NCBI RefSeq assembly: GCF_040412425.1
Contig: NC_089756.1
Location: forward strand, 1,368,998 to 1,432,997
Length of the DNA stretch: 64,000 bases
Source of the DNA: Macrobrachium rosenbergii
Taxonomy: Eukaryota; Arthropoda; Malacostraca; Decapoda; Palaemonidae
Direction: 5' to 3'
Both the position numbers and the translations under genes were made by a program. How positions within the stretch are numbered: position 1 is the first letter of the stretch; every line of letters begins with the position of its first letter. Shown in pieces: positions 43,859 to 55,042 of the stretch. The notes below the pieces were generated by a model. It ran no database searches. It saw only the letters and a program-made list of their open reading frames with translations, and was not told where the DNA came from.

Positions 43859-45467
43859 GACGATGTGTACCAAATACCTGGTTATTACACAACTAATCAC
43901 AAAATTAAAAATTTACCTCACTTCAGCCACATACCTGAACTCTCATAACAATAAGAATTATGACTGAGTACTCTAAAGGTAACAGTGATCCCTTAAAAAA
44001 CTCATTAATCATTTGAAAAATCAAACTAACTTCATGAAAACTATTGTGAGGTATCAACAATTAAACAAGAAATATACTAGATTAAAAGGGCATTACTCCA
44101 TCAAACAACTTCAACTGTTTCCCTGGTCTTAATTCACTTTAGCAAAACTAAAGGAACAAAATATATTTATCACTTTGTCTTATGCACACACAATTAATCC
44201 TATTCACTTGTGATCAATAAATGAAACACTGTTTTTTAAAAATTTTAAATACAAAAATTTATTGTTAAATTCAAAAATTATAATTAGAATTCACAGTCTG
44301 AAAATTTACAATTACTTGAAAACAACACAAAATTTAATTAATTCATGAATTAAATTATTGAACAAAATTAAATCACAAAAAGTTTAATTTATCAAGAAAT
44401 TAAATTATTCAAGCAAAATTTAAACTATCAAGAATTATTCAAGATTTAAAAAGAAAATCTTAATAAATGAAAATTAAATCAAGTGTGCAATGTTACATTA
44501 TCAAGAAATATTTAAAATGCTAAGTAAATAAATGTTAAATCACCAATATAAATCAAGAGATTGCAAACACAAGAACACACTAAAATACAAAAAAGATTTA
44601 TCAATAATAATTTCACTTAGGCAAAAATAATAAGTAAAAATTCACTTTACCTTACACAGTCTTGTGGAAACCTTTGTAAAATCCCAGAATATGCAGCTGT
44701 TTTTGATTCACAAAACACACTTTTTTATATGGCGCCATTACAAATGAAATAATGTTACTAAATTCAGATGTCAAAAGCTAATACTAATACCAGTGACCAC
44801 AAATATATTACGTTAAAATTACTCTCTTTTGAAGAAAGAGTGAGAGAGAGGGAACCACAGCTAACGGTCTCTCAAATCAGAATGAGTAAACCTGAGGATT
44901 CCAGTAGGAAATTAAAACAATCATATGACGTCATTAAGGCATTTTGGGTATGAGACACAAAAGTTCTAGAAAAAAGCAATACACGATCAGAGCAATGTAC
45001 TTGTAATCTTAAACATGACACAACTGCCATGAGTTTCAGTGCAACACTTGGATATTTCTCAAAAGTGCAGGTCTTCTTCTCGTATGAGACAAAGCTATTA
45101 CAGAAATCCTAACACAACTCGATTGCTATTCCCAACCTGTCAACACGTGAATTAAAACAAATCATAAAACCCAAGTTGGTCTCTTGAACAGATCAGCAGT
45201 TGTTATCTCAACCTGTCAGTGCTTTATCTTTTGCGATGACAGCTGAAGTGAAACTAACCCTTCGCTAGGACACACGTGTTCCTCACATACTACGTTACTT
45301 TTAAAAATGTACTATTAATTTTAAATTACTCTGTTAAGTTATCTAAATCATTAACTCTTTTGAGATATGTATTTATCATGTATTATTACACATAATACAT
45401 GATAAATAGAAGAGTAAATCTATCAAAATTATAGGAGGATATACATATTACAAGGCAAAATCATGAA
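43856..45467 (-). repeat. 3' LTR of the Gmr1-type element
   Basis: Reads from ttcatgattttgcc at the 45467 end to catcgtcaca at 43856. Similar along its length to 56478-58129 and, inverted, to 36107-37868. Confidence 0.88.
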
Positions 45468-45877
45468 ATTCCTCCCCCCTAGATTCACAACAGGATAAAT
45501 AATCTGCTATGACATTATTTTTTCCTGAAATATGTTTCACTTTTACATTATACAGTTGCAGGCATAAAGACCACCTGGTGAGTCTCTGATTGTTATTTTT
45601 CATCTTACTGATGAATGAGATAGGGTCGTGGTCAGACAACACTAAAACTGGGTTGGTTCACATACACTTCAAACTTTTTCATCGCTGTGATTAATGCTAA
45701 CGTTTCTTTTTCAATTGTTGAGTAAGTTTTCTGATGCTTTTTCAACCTTGAAGACATGAAACTTACTAGATGAAAAATGCTTTTGTCATCTCCTTGAAGT
45801 AGAACAGCTCCATTTCCACAGTCGGATGCATCAACTTGTATCACAAACTTTTTATTGAAGTCTGGAGCTTGAAGCAC
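45448..45877 (-). pseudogene. RNase H of the Gmr1-type element
   Basis: Two overlapping frames hold VIQVDASDCGNGAVLL, STIEKETLAL, then SDHDPISFI and VIADYLSC, the RNase H motif series in order, with one frameshift near 45640. The last motif normally reads ADALSR, so it has drifted. The frame ends beside the LTR, which shows that no integrase follows RNase H here. Confidence 0.85.
45468..45480 (-). other. Polypurine tract of the Gmr1-type element
   Basis: The minus strand reads AGGGGGGAGGAAT directly before the 3' LTR, the expected place and composition for the plus-strand primer. Confidence 0.7.
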
Positions 45878-46330
45878 TGGTCTTGAAGTTAATATGGCTT
45901 TAAGCTCTCAGATGATTCTTGACATTCTGGAGTCCAAACAAACTTTGTCTTTGGACTGGTTAAGTCAGTTAAGGGAGCTACTATGGCTGAGAAATTTGGA
46001 CAGAATCGGCGATAAAATCCAGCCATGCCCAAAAATCTTTGTAGCTGTTTCCTCGTAGTAGTGGGGTAGCCTTGCGGATACCTTCTGCATTAGCGTCAAC
46101 AGGAGCGAGAAGGCCTTTTCCAACTTCAAATCCTAGATACTGAACAGTTGCCTTTCCAAGTTCACTTTTTTGTAAGTTGATTGTTAGTCCTGCTTCCCGT
46201 ACTTTCTTGAACACTTTCCTTAAAATCTTCAGATGTTCTTCCCACATATTAGAATAAATCACAATGTCATCAAGGTATACACACACTTGTTGTGAAAAGT
46301 TACACCTTTCACCACCTTGCTGGGCCCCTG
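45878..46330 (-). pseudogene. RT C-terminal part (YLDD) of the Gmr1-type element
   Basis: The frame contains VCVYLDDIVIYS, the catalytic core, followed by LTINLQKSELGKATVQYLGF of the thumb. It is the downstream part of the RT split by the BEL insertion; its upstream part is at 52259-52945. A frameshift lies near 45980 before RNase H. Confidence 0.85.
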
Positions 46331-46466
46331 GGCGCCAAAAACCACATGTTGTCTTTCCCAATTGCACATAAAGCCAGACGAACATACCTCAATCTCGTCT
46401 GGACGGGGCTAATGCACAACGGGACGTGTCCAGTGTGGCAAAAGTAGCAATTACGCATCATTAAAT
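46331..46466. other. Unexplained segment between the gypsy RT and the BEL 5' LTR
   Basis: About 136 bp with tggcgcccaggggcccag on the minus strand, which resembles a primer-binding-type motif or a duplicated RT segment. It is not part of the BEL LTR, since the other LTR lacks it. Confidence 0.35.
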
Positions 46467-47120
46467 GCTAATTAACAAAGCACCTGTGAGGGTGAATCTC
46501 ATTTTTTCTAAGTAACGTCATTACTAATAAGTAAGTATGTGAAAATTGAGCCTTGTTGGATAAGGCATTGTAATGCACAAATTGGCACAGCTGGAGAACT
46601 TTCCCGCCCTCCTTGAACGACTATAAAGAGTGGGAGCACCCTCAGATAGCCAGCTCTACCGATCCAGAATAGCATAGGACAAGTTTTTGGTAATAAGTAC
46701 TGAAAGGTCTTTGTTAACATCACCTGACCTATGACACAGCAAGTGAGGTAGGACAAGTGATTGAGATTTGTAAATGTGTCCACCGAGGTTCAGTTCCTAA
46801 ATTATCTTAAACTTGTAGTAAATATTTTGCTAATTAATATTTGATTAACGTAACGAAGCCTGCATCGGCTTCAAGTGTAATGTGGGAATCGTTTATTTGA
46901 GATATAATTTAGATGGAGAAAATTCCTTTATTCATGCATTTAGTGATGAGTACTTGTATGTAAATAATAGTTGTAAATAAATTAGTTTTTAAGTCAACAT
47001 TTTAAAACTGTGGTCTCATTGAACCTTCCCTAGTTTGTAGACGTCCTCATCTTCCTTTTCAGTCCTTTAGCTAACAACAACAGCAAAGAAACAGTGCGTT
47101 GTGGATGAAAATTCGCAACA
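46467..47120 (+). repeat. BEL 5' LTR
   Basis: 654 bp, TG...CA ends. Contains a tataaag promoter-like motif near 46622. A tggtcctttgaaccgg stretch just after it (47125) could be the primer-binding site. Confidence 0.88.
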
Positions 47121-47730
47121 TTTTTGGTCCTTTGAACCGGATTGCAAGGACGAGAGTGATCTTCAACGGTTGTGCTAGTGAGGCTATGGTATTTAACGTG
47201 TTAGCCTTGGGTCATTCACAACTGCCCAATAGAATCCCGATGTTCAAGGGGCTGAAATTGAGTTCATTAGGAAACCTGGTGGACTAGTGAGCCATTTTGA
47301 ATCTGATAGCCTACCCTTTTGGAGACATGGGTATCATTTAGTAATTCTGTACATAGGCAGTAATGACTTAGCAAATGATCCAGTGCTTAATGTTTGGGAA
47401 CGTTATCGCACCTTGGTAGAGCGCTTAAGACAAATTGCAGTTACTGTTGCTTTATGCAATGCAGAAATTAGAACATACGAAGAAACGAACTGTTTCAACA
47501 TTGATCTTGAGCAATACGATGCTGATGTAAAAAATTTTGATGCTCGTTTCAGAAGGTATTGTGCTAGACGCAGGAGATGTCAGGTTAGGCATTTACTGAT
47601 GAATGCATGGGTGTACCGATGTAACCGGACAGCCGATAATGTTCATTTCATCAGTAGTGTAAGAAGTGCGCTTGCCAATCGCTTCGCGAAACTTGTGTAT
47701 AATGAACAAGCCCGCCAAACAGTAAAGTAA
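47099..47730 (+). CDS. SGNH/GDSL-hydrolase-like domain in the BEL 5' region (frameshifted)
   Basis: The first frame contains VLALGHSQLPN, a block I with Gly-His-Ser as nucleophile motif. After one frameshift near 47235, the second frame continues through FIRKPGGLVSHFES to LVILYIGSNDL, the block III Gly-x-Asn-Asp, and ends with DNVHFISS, the Asp-x-x-His of block V. Serine, oxyanion Asn and the Asp/His pair are thus all present in the order and spacing of an SGNH hydrolase of about 200 residues. SGNH domains are known as esterases and occur in ORF1 of some CR1-type LINEs. I know of no established role in BEL/Pao. It lies between the LTR and gag and starts at the LTR edge, so it would be translated first from the element's RNA. 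Confidence 0.55.
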
Positions 47731-48569
47731 AAAGCTGAAATTCTAGTCTTGGTCCGTCGTTTTATTTTGTTTGAAAACACAGTTTTATTGCCATATGCAT
47801 TTCTATTTTTCCTACACAGATTAAAGTAGTCACACCCTCCTCTTTACACATTGGTAATGTAAATCTATCACCCTTCTTCCATCAAAATGATGAACCACAC
47901 AGAACCTAAGTTCTTTACTGCTGTAACTAACCTGCTATGAGACACTTTAGACCAAGCACACCCGAGACCTTGTCGAGTCTCATAGCCTCTCTGTTTATGA
48001 AGAAACGCTTAATAGGATAAAAGCGGATGAGAAAGTACTTAAAGATGCGTACATCCAGTCATTAGTAACGACCAACCCCGAAATTGAAAGTGAAGTTCAG
48101 AAAGTCTTAGACTGCGCTCATAAGGCCATAACCTTGATTATTGACAGAATAAGTTCCCTATCGAACTTTGTTCGACCCAAGAAAGAATTGCCACGACTTA
48201 AGGAGATTCCCTTGTAAAGTCCCCGCTCAACGGGTTTTCTATGGTGAACCTCCTGTTTACTATGGTGCCTTTCCCATGAACTTAGGTCATGCTAAATAGC
48301 CATATTTTATCTATGTAAAATTGTATCTGTTACTTATTCATTTGTGCCTGTTTACGTTGTACATGTGTCAGAACATTATTGTGTCCATTCCTGTAATTTT
48401 ATTTTACATGTTATTTCTATTTACCTGTCCTGTTTCGCATTAAGAACAATTGACCTCAGGTCACCTGTATCCAATTGTATGTCTTTGTATGACGTCTGCA
48501 CATCGCTTTATAAGCGGCCTGTTCTCTCAATAAAATGGTGGTACATGCCCTCCTGCTCTCTTCTTTAGC
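47731..48569 (+). pseudogene. BEL 5' internal region and gag N-terminus remnant
   Basis: A short frame at about 47995-48217 reads ERLNRIKADEKVLKDAYIQS and then a charged helical stretch ending at a TAA, resembling the coiled N-terminal part of a BEL gag. The rest is non-coding, with many stops. Confidence 0.45.
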
Positions 48570-48980
48570 ACCTCTCACACCCTTGCCCACCTTCAGTGGG
48601 GAGAGAAGTGAATATAGCAATTTCTTAGAATTGTCTGATGTGCTAGTTCATGGTCAACCTGATCTAGACAACGTGATAGATTTACTTATCTAACTGGATC
48701 GTTGAAAGGAGAGCTCCTCAGACTGATTAGCAGCGTGAGTATAACTGCGATGATACAGGTGCAACAGAGCATGGTAAAGACCCGATCGGGTTATCAGGCT
48801 AGCTCACCCTTCAAAGGAACGCAACGTCCCAGCAACAATTACAGTAATGCTGCTGCGCAGCTTAGTGCTTTAGAAAAGCAGTTTCAGAAGGATCCTGGGT
48901 ACAGAGAGTCAAACCAGCAAGTCCTTGATACTTATTTGAGCTCAGGCTTCATTGAAGAAGTTTCTGAACCCTGAAACCAT
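48570..48980 (+). pseudogene. BEL gag (DUF1759-like) fused to RT N-terminus by deletion
   Basis: LPTFSGERSEYSNFLE is the typical opening of the BEL/Pao gag domain. Two stops follow, then the frame at 48702 (GELLRLISSVSITAMIQV) finishes a short gag piece. It passes straight into KTRSGYQASSPFKG and LSALEKQFQKDPGYRE, the N-terminal part of BEL RT. The zinc knuckles and protease expected between are gone. Confidence 0.7.
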
Positions 48981-48989
48981 GGATATTTT

Positions 48990-49722
48990 ATGACTCACTT
49001 CGGCGTGAGGAAAGAGAGTAGCACAACTCCGTTGCACATTGTTTTCAATGCATCTTCTAAGCGTAAGGGTGAATTGTCCCTAAATGATTGCCTATGTGCT
49101 GGCCCGAATTTAGTCGAGCTTCTGTACAACCTGTTGTTAAAGTTCCGAACAAACCCCTATGCTGTCATTAGTGATATTAGTAGATCCTTCCTCCGTGTCC
49201 TTTTACACCCCGCAGATCGTAGGTATGTACGATTCCTTTGGCGGCAGGAGACTGGTAAATCAGCAACTTACGCCTTCAGAGTGGTGGTTGTTGGTGTCAC
49301 CACCTGTCCGTATACCTTCTACAACAGGTGTTACACACACACATCTAAGGGACAATGGGAGAGAAGAGCTGATGAAGTCGTTTTATGTGGACAACTTTTT
49401 GAAAACTTGTGATTCAGTGCCTAAGATGAAAGCTGAATGCAAGCAGGTGAAAGCGTTGTTGGCAGACTCGGGTATGCCCTTAACAGTTTGGGCAAGTAAT
49501 GTGATGGAGTTTGATGAGGAAATGGAAGCTGATGAACCAAGTATAGTGACTGTGTTAGGTATGAAGTGGGATAGAAGTATGGATATGCTGAGCCTGAAGG
49601 GTGGAAAGAAGGTGAATGAGTCTGTGAGGGGTGGAAAACTCACAAAACGTAAGTTACTTTCATTGCTAGTGTCGAATTTTGACCCACTGGGATTAGTTAG
49701 TCCAGGATTGCTGGTGCAGTAG
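48990..49722 (+). pseudogene. BEL/Pao reverse transcriptase (broken)
   Basis: Motifs include HIVFNASSKRKGELSLNDCL, ISDISRSFLRVLLHP, then in a second frame FYVDNFLKT, where the catalytic Tyr-Val-Asp-Asp reads Tyr-Val-Asp-Asn, and VLGMKWDRSMDML and DPLGLVSP. The frame changes near 49240-49380. Loss of the second Asp alone would inactivate it. RNase H, expected after DPLGLVSP, is absent, and integrase sequence starts within 40 bp. Confidence 0.82.
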
Positions 49723-49736
49723 GATGCAAAGCTAAT

Positions 49737-50450
49737 TTGTTGTTATTGCCAGCCAAGAGTCAGTTAGTTAAATTATATCTTAATCCCTTGCATGCAACAC
49801 ACTCCCATTGTTGTGTCAATGTATTAATCGTACTTTTCTGCCAGGAATGCTGGACGCCTAGATTGAGAACTTTAACTAAGGGTGTGATCCGAGCATGCAG
49901 AGTGTGTAAGATGACCTTCCAGCCTACGCTATGGCTCCCACTACCTCTGCAACTTCCTGCTGCAAGAACCACCTTGAACAGACCCTTCGAATGTGTGGGA
50001 CTGGACCACACTGGACCTATCAAGACCGACACTGGAATGGTTAACTTACTGCTGATCACCTGTATGGCCAACCAAGCTGTTTATTTGGACATCTGCGACT
50101 TGAAAGCGGAAGTGTTTATACTTATGCTAAGAAGATTCGCGGCGTCGCATGGTGCGCCCTCGAGAATATATAGCGACAATACCACCACCTTTAGGGCAGC
50201 GGACACCTTTCTCAGGGAAATCTATCATCAAGAGGAGACCCAGCAATACCTGTGGAATACAGGTGTTAGATGGCACTTCCAAACCCCCTGTTCTCCTTGG
50301 AAGGGAGGCTTCTTCAAAAGAATGATTGGTGTGGTAAAACGCACCTTAGAGACGACACTCTGCAGGAACGTCTTTCACCCAGAGCAGATTCGAACGTTCT
50401 TAAAGGAAGCAGAGGCTGTTATCAACAATCGCCCCCTGATGTGCTAGGGT
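49737..50450 (+). pseudogene. BEL/Pao integrase with Glu-to-Lys change
   Basis: The zinc-binding region HATHSHCC...IRACRVCK opens the frame. The first catalytic Asp is in VGLDHTGPIK and the second in IYSDNTTTF. The third motif, normally a Gly-Gly-Phe-aromatic-Glu block, reads GGFFKRMIG, so the catalytic Glu is Lys. The frame ends NNRPLMC and a TAG at 50446-50448, where the related proteins continue. Confidence 0.82.
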
Positions 50451-51058
50451 GATGAGAGAGATGACGGAGTCATTACACCTTCTCACCTTATACAAGGGGA
50501 TTTAGTTCGACTTTTGCCACCCATTATGCACCACGAAGGGATGTGGGACACCCTAATAACGAAGCAACTTCGTCATCGTTATTTTTGTCTGACAACTGCT
50601 TTTAGCAAATTCAAGATTATTGGAGAGATGACTACTTACTGGCACTACAGGAGTGCCATGATTCAAGGGAAGCAGCAGTTACGCCTCTTAAGGCAAGCGA
50701 TGTCCTCCTGATCAAGATTGAATCCAGAAAGCACAGAGAATGGCCACTTGGGAGGGTCCTTACAGTGTATACTGACCCCCAGGGTGTGGCCCAATCAGTC
50801 AAGGTCCTTTACGAAGGGGAGGCGCACTTGCGCGCAATTAATCACATTGTTCCCTTAGAAATGTCCGACGAAGAAGACAACCCAGACACCGAGAGAGCAG
50901 CAGAGGAAGGAATTACTGACGACCCAATCGATTTGAGTGTGCGTGATAGTTGCGAGACAGAAGGACTCGATGGGAATGTGTTCGATGTTGTAAGTAATGA
51001 TAGTAGCGAGCTTGCCGAAGAGCAAGCACGGGGATGTGAAGGGGAAAGTACTGGATGA
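50451..51058 (+). pseudogene. BEL/Pao C-terminal domain (DUF5641-like)
   Basis: Shifted frames carry a segment around 50505-50750 (KQLRHRYFCLTTAF) and then, at 50765-51058, VYTDPQGVAQSVKVLYEG and HIVPLE, the usual end of BEL/Pao polyproteins. An acidic tail of about 60 residues follows. Confidence 0.65.
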
Positions 51059-51603
51059 GCCAGGCTGCACAGAAAAGCAGCCCTGACACAGCGAGAAAGA
51101 ATGGCTCAGTGGATGCAGGAAGGGACAGTGTAGGACAGAAAAAATTGCAAGAGAGGTGAACTATACACAAGTGTGAGTTGTAAAGGAGCCTTGAAGGAGA
51201 GAGTTGAGTAGCGTGCACTTCACGAGTTCCTGATGAATCAGTACTCTGAGTGCAGGGCTACGGTGAAGAATGTACAGTGTTCAAGGATGATGTAAACTCA
51301 TCGCTAATGATCATATTTGTTCCCTTTTTTTGATTGAAATGCTGACCATGTAAGGTATTGAATATTTTAGTAAGGTAGTGCTTTATTGTATTGAAGAACA
51401 TCTCAACAGGATTGAGGCAATTGAGATGATAATTGTTGTTGCATAGATTAAGAGTGGCCACTCAAACCTTTTTTTTATTGCTGTTTGTTGTCACATTTGA
51501 CCCAGCTTCAACTGGGCTTGGTTGGAGTTGGGCCAAGCGTGAAACCCCCCCCCTTTTTTTTCTTCTTTCTTCATTGAGATTAGTAGTTAACGTGTATACT
51601 GAA

Positions 51604-52258
51604 TGCTAATTAACGAAGCACCTGTGAGGGTGAATCTCATTTTTTCTAAGTAACGTCATTACTAATAAGTAAGCATGTGAATATTGAGCCTTGTTGGATA
51701 AGGCATTCTAGTACACAAATTGGCACAGCTGGAGAACTTCCCCGCCCTCCTCGAATGACTATAAAGAGTGGGAGCACGCTCAGATAGCCGGCACTTCCGA
51801 TCCAGAATAGAGTAGGACAAGTTGTTGGTAATAAGTACTGAAAGGTCTTTGTTAACATCACCCGACCTATGACACAGCAAGTGAGGTAGGACAAGTGATT
51901 GAGATTTGTAAATGTGTCCACCGAGGTTCAGTTCCTAAATTATCTTAAACTTGTAGTAAATATTTTGCTATTTAATATTTGATTAATGTAACGAAGCCTG
52001 CGTCGGCTTCAAGTGTAATGTGGGAATCGTTTATTTGAGATATAATTTAGCTGGAGAAAATTCCTTTATTCATGCATTTAGTGATGAGTACTTTTATGTA
52101 AATAATAGTTGTAAATAAATTAGTTTTTAAGTCAACATTTTAAAACTGTGGTCTCATTGAGCCTTCCCTAGTTTGTAGACTTCCTCATCTTCCTTTGCAA
52201 TCCTTTAGCTAACAACATCAGCAAAGAAACAGTGCATTGTGGATGAAAATTCATAACA
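51604..52258 (+). repeat. BEL 3' LTR
   Basis: 655 bp, matching 46467-47120 throughout with scattered substitutions. The sequence just before it is T-rich and lacks an obvious polypurine tract. Confidence 0.88.
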
Positions 52259-52945
52259 CCACTCCTTTTATGGATCCTAGCAGTTGATCCATCACTCGTT
52301 GGAATGTTGCAGGCACAATTACATCAGACCAAATGGCAAAACAGTGTATGGATACAGTCCAAAAGGAGTAATGAAAGCTGATAGAAACTTAGCATCCTCA
52401 TCTAAAGGAATCTGATAATATCCCTTCAACAAGTCTGTCTTGGAAACAACCTTGGCTTGCCAAATATTATCAAGTAATTAATCAATAAGAGGCAAGGAAT
52501 AATTGTCAGCCACACTGTTGAAATTCAGTTTCCTATAATCAGTACACATCCTAAATGACCCATCTGGTTTCTTCACTAACACACAAGGAGAACTATAATG
52601 ACTTGAACTGGGTTCTGCTAATCCATGTTGCAACAGATATTAAGTTTCTTTCTTCAAAACATCTCGATGAAAAGGTGATAAGCGATAAGCTCTCAGTTTA
52701 AAAGGTTTTTCATCTTCTCTGATCTTTATCTCATGCTTTGTCAGATCGGTACGCCAAGGTACATCTGCAAAAATTTCAGGAAAACTTCGAATCACCTCAC
52801 TTAATTCACTACTTTGCTCAACACTCAGGTGTTTTAGTTTATCCTCCAAATTTCTCAATATTGAAGAATTGTTCATCTTGCTTTCAGCTCCCAATTCGTA
52901 GCCATCATCATCCTCGGTAGATGAAGTTGTCTGTGTTACTGACAC
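52259..52945 (-). pseudogene. RT N-terminal part of the Gmr1-type element
   Basis: The frame at 52945-52640 holds IFADVPWRTDLTKHEIKI and FKLRAYRLSP, the usual lead-in to gypsy RT. It continues in other frames with SSPCVLVKKPDGSFRMC, KTDLLKGYYQIPLDE, TPFGLYPYTVLPFGL and PATFQRVMDQLLGSIKG, ending at the BEL 3' LTR. Several stops and at least one frameshift are present. The catalytic YLDD is 5.9 kb away on the other side of the insertion. Confidence 0.85.
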
Positions 52946-53157
52946 TGTTTCAGTTTTTATCCTAGAAGTAAGGTTTCAAAAGAAACTTATCTCTGTAAGT
53001 TTCTTTTTTCTGGTGTTTTCACTGGTAAGACCACAAGAAACTTACTTGAAATCTTTTCACTTACACAAGAACTTGCTGTCCTTACACTAAAATTTCTTAG
53101 CTTAGTCTGAGCATCATATTTCCTTTTCATTTTCTCTTTACTTATTTTCAGATTTTC

Positions 53158-54091
53158 TCAAGAGAATTTTCTCATTTCTCTTAACCTTTTCCTCAAGTTC
53201 TTCACACATTCTCCTTGGATTTCCTCTTGATTTTCTTCCCAACTCTCTGCAAGAATCTTCAATGGAACTCTCACATCTCGACCAAAAACCATTTCATTTG
53301 GTGAACATCCCATACTTTCTTGATAAGCATTCCTAACTTCAAATAACATCAAGGGTAAACCAGCACCCCATTCTCTTCCTGATTCATAACAGTACTTAGT
53401 TAAAATACTTTTCAATGTCTGGTGGAACCTTTCCAAGGCTCCTTGACTCTCTGGATGATAAGCAGTTGATAACTGTTGTTTCACTCTAACAAGTTCATCA
53501 CATCCTGGAACAATTTTGAAGTAAAGTTGGTTCCTCTATCACTTTGCACAATTTCTGGTATTCCAAACTTTGAGAAAAACTCCACCAGCTTCTCAGCAAT
53601 TACCTTTGCATTTATACATCTTACCAGAATCACCTCAGGATACCTGGTCACTGGACACATTAATGTTAACAGATATTCATTTCTTTTCTTTGTTTTCGGA
53701 AGCGGCCCCACCACATCTATAATCACCTTGCTAAAGGGTTCTCCTCTAACTTCTATGGGTTGTAGGGTGGCTTTCAGAATGGTTTCATTCGGTTTTCCAG
53801 CTATCTGGCATGTGTGACACTCTCTGCAAACCTGCTAATATCTTGGTGAGGTCCAGGCCAGAAAAAATACTTCATAATCTTCTCAACAGTCTTCCTGATT
53901 CCCATATGTCCAGACTCGTGCTTCCTCAATGGATATGGAATCATAATTTGATGATATTCGCCCCATTCAGCATTTCCTGGTATATCTGCAGTTCGGTGCT
54001 TCCTCATTAGCAATCCTTCCTTTAGATAATAACAGGTAGGAGTTTGTTGCATCTCCTCTTGATCAACAACTCTGAAGAAAAAATCACTCAA
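53158..54091 (-). pseudogene. Integrase of the Gmr1-type element (upstream of RT)
   Basis: The zinc-binding domain reads RKHESGHMGIRKTVEKIMKY with the Cys pair in CRECHTC in the next frame. The core has the first Asp in IIDVVGPLPKT, the second in VQSDRGTNFTS and the Glu in PESQGALERFHQT, so all three catalytic acids are intact. The C-terminal NEMVFGRDVRVPLKIL block follows. Frames break near 53830 and 53485. Its place between protease and RT is the key feature of this element. Confidence 0.88.
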
Positions 54092-54181
54092 CGTTGTATC
54101 CTTCTTCTGGAGTTCTATTAGCTTTCTCTTTAGTTACTTGATCAACTTCAAGGGCTGAACTCTCAATTTCTGCTAACTCTG

Positions 54182-55042
54182 CTACTGTAGTTTCACCACT
54201 ACCTTCAGGAATACTTTGACTACTCTGAGTTTCTTCAAGAACAACAGGATCCTCTTCTTGGGAAACCTCTTCATTACAAACACCAGGGAAACTTCACCTT
54301 CCTGGAACAGCTCTTCTAAGCTCAAAGATCCTTCACTTGAACCTTCTGGTACAGGTAAATCCTCAGTTTCTTCACTTGCAGACATAGTTCTCTTCATACT
54401 CCTGTTAGTTATACAACTTGGAAACTGGTGGGGGTTTTTCTTCTCTAAATCTACCGTAGGACTAATCCTCAATGGTTTGTCTGTCATTATAGGACAAGGA
54501 ACAAATGGTACACCACCAACCTCATTACCCAGTAAAACATGTACACCTTCAACAGCTAGTGAGTCCCTCACGGCAAAATCAACATTCCCTGTCACCAACT
54601 CACAGGACAGGTGCAAGCGGCATATAGGAGTTACCTCTTCTCCTATACCCTTCAAAATAACTGAATCTCCAGTGAGATTCTTCTCCAACTGTGGGTGAGC
54701 ACCACGAACTACCATACTATGGTTACTCCCCGTATCACATAATACCTTGACTGGTACCTGCACACTTCCTCCTTGAGTTGTCAGAGTACCTTCATAGATA
54801 TATGGCTTAAAAGCCTCCAAGCTGCTCAGCCATTCACTGCTTGAGGTTACATTTCCACTGGTTGCTAAACACTCAACTTGTTTAGTCTCAGTCTTCCCAA
54901 TTGTCTCAGTCTTCCCCATACTGCTCTTCATAGTTTGCTTCACCTGGTTACCTTTAACCACTTGACCAACTGTCTTGGTCTGCTGTTGTGTCTGATAACA
55001 ATCTCGACTGTAGTGTCCTACACTTCCACACTTGAAGCAGGC
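54182..55042 (-). pseudogene. Zinc knuckle and retropepsin of the Gmr1-type element
   Basis: The frame opens with a CCHC nucleocapsid knuckle (CFKCGSVGHYSRDC, 55039-54998), then a Lys/Gln/Thr-rich linker, then a protease with VKVLCDTGSNHSMV, the Asp-Thr-Gly active site, and VHVLLGNEVGG, the later hydrophobic-Leu-Gly motif. An acidic tail runs to a stop at 54182. Gag and protease domains meet in one frame here. Confidence 0.85.

Larger units (their letters stand above)
46467..52258 (+). mobile_element. BEL/Pao LTR retrotransposon nested in the Gmr1-type RT
   Basis: Two LTRs (46467-47120 and 51604-52258), both starting tgctaattaac and ending aaca, bound a plus-strand internal region. It carries an SGNH-like frame, gag, RT, integrase and a C-terminal Pao domain. 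Protease and RNase H are missing through deletions. The LTRs are roughly 95% alike by eye. It inserted after the gypsy element, whose RT it splits. Confidence 0.88.

Noticed and set aside
47001..47730. A host esterase gene independent of the BEL element
   Set aside because: It lies wholly between the BEL LTR and gag, starts at the LTR edge and is frameshifted like the rest of the element. Element-borne is the simpler reading, though a capture remains open.
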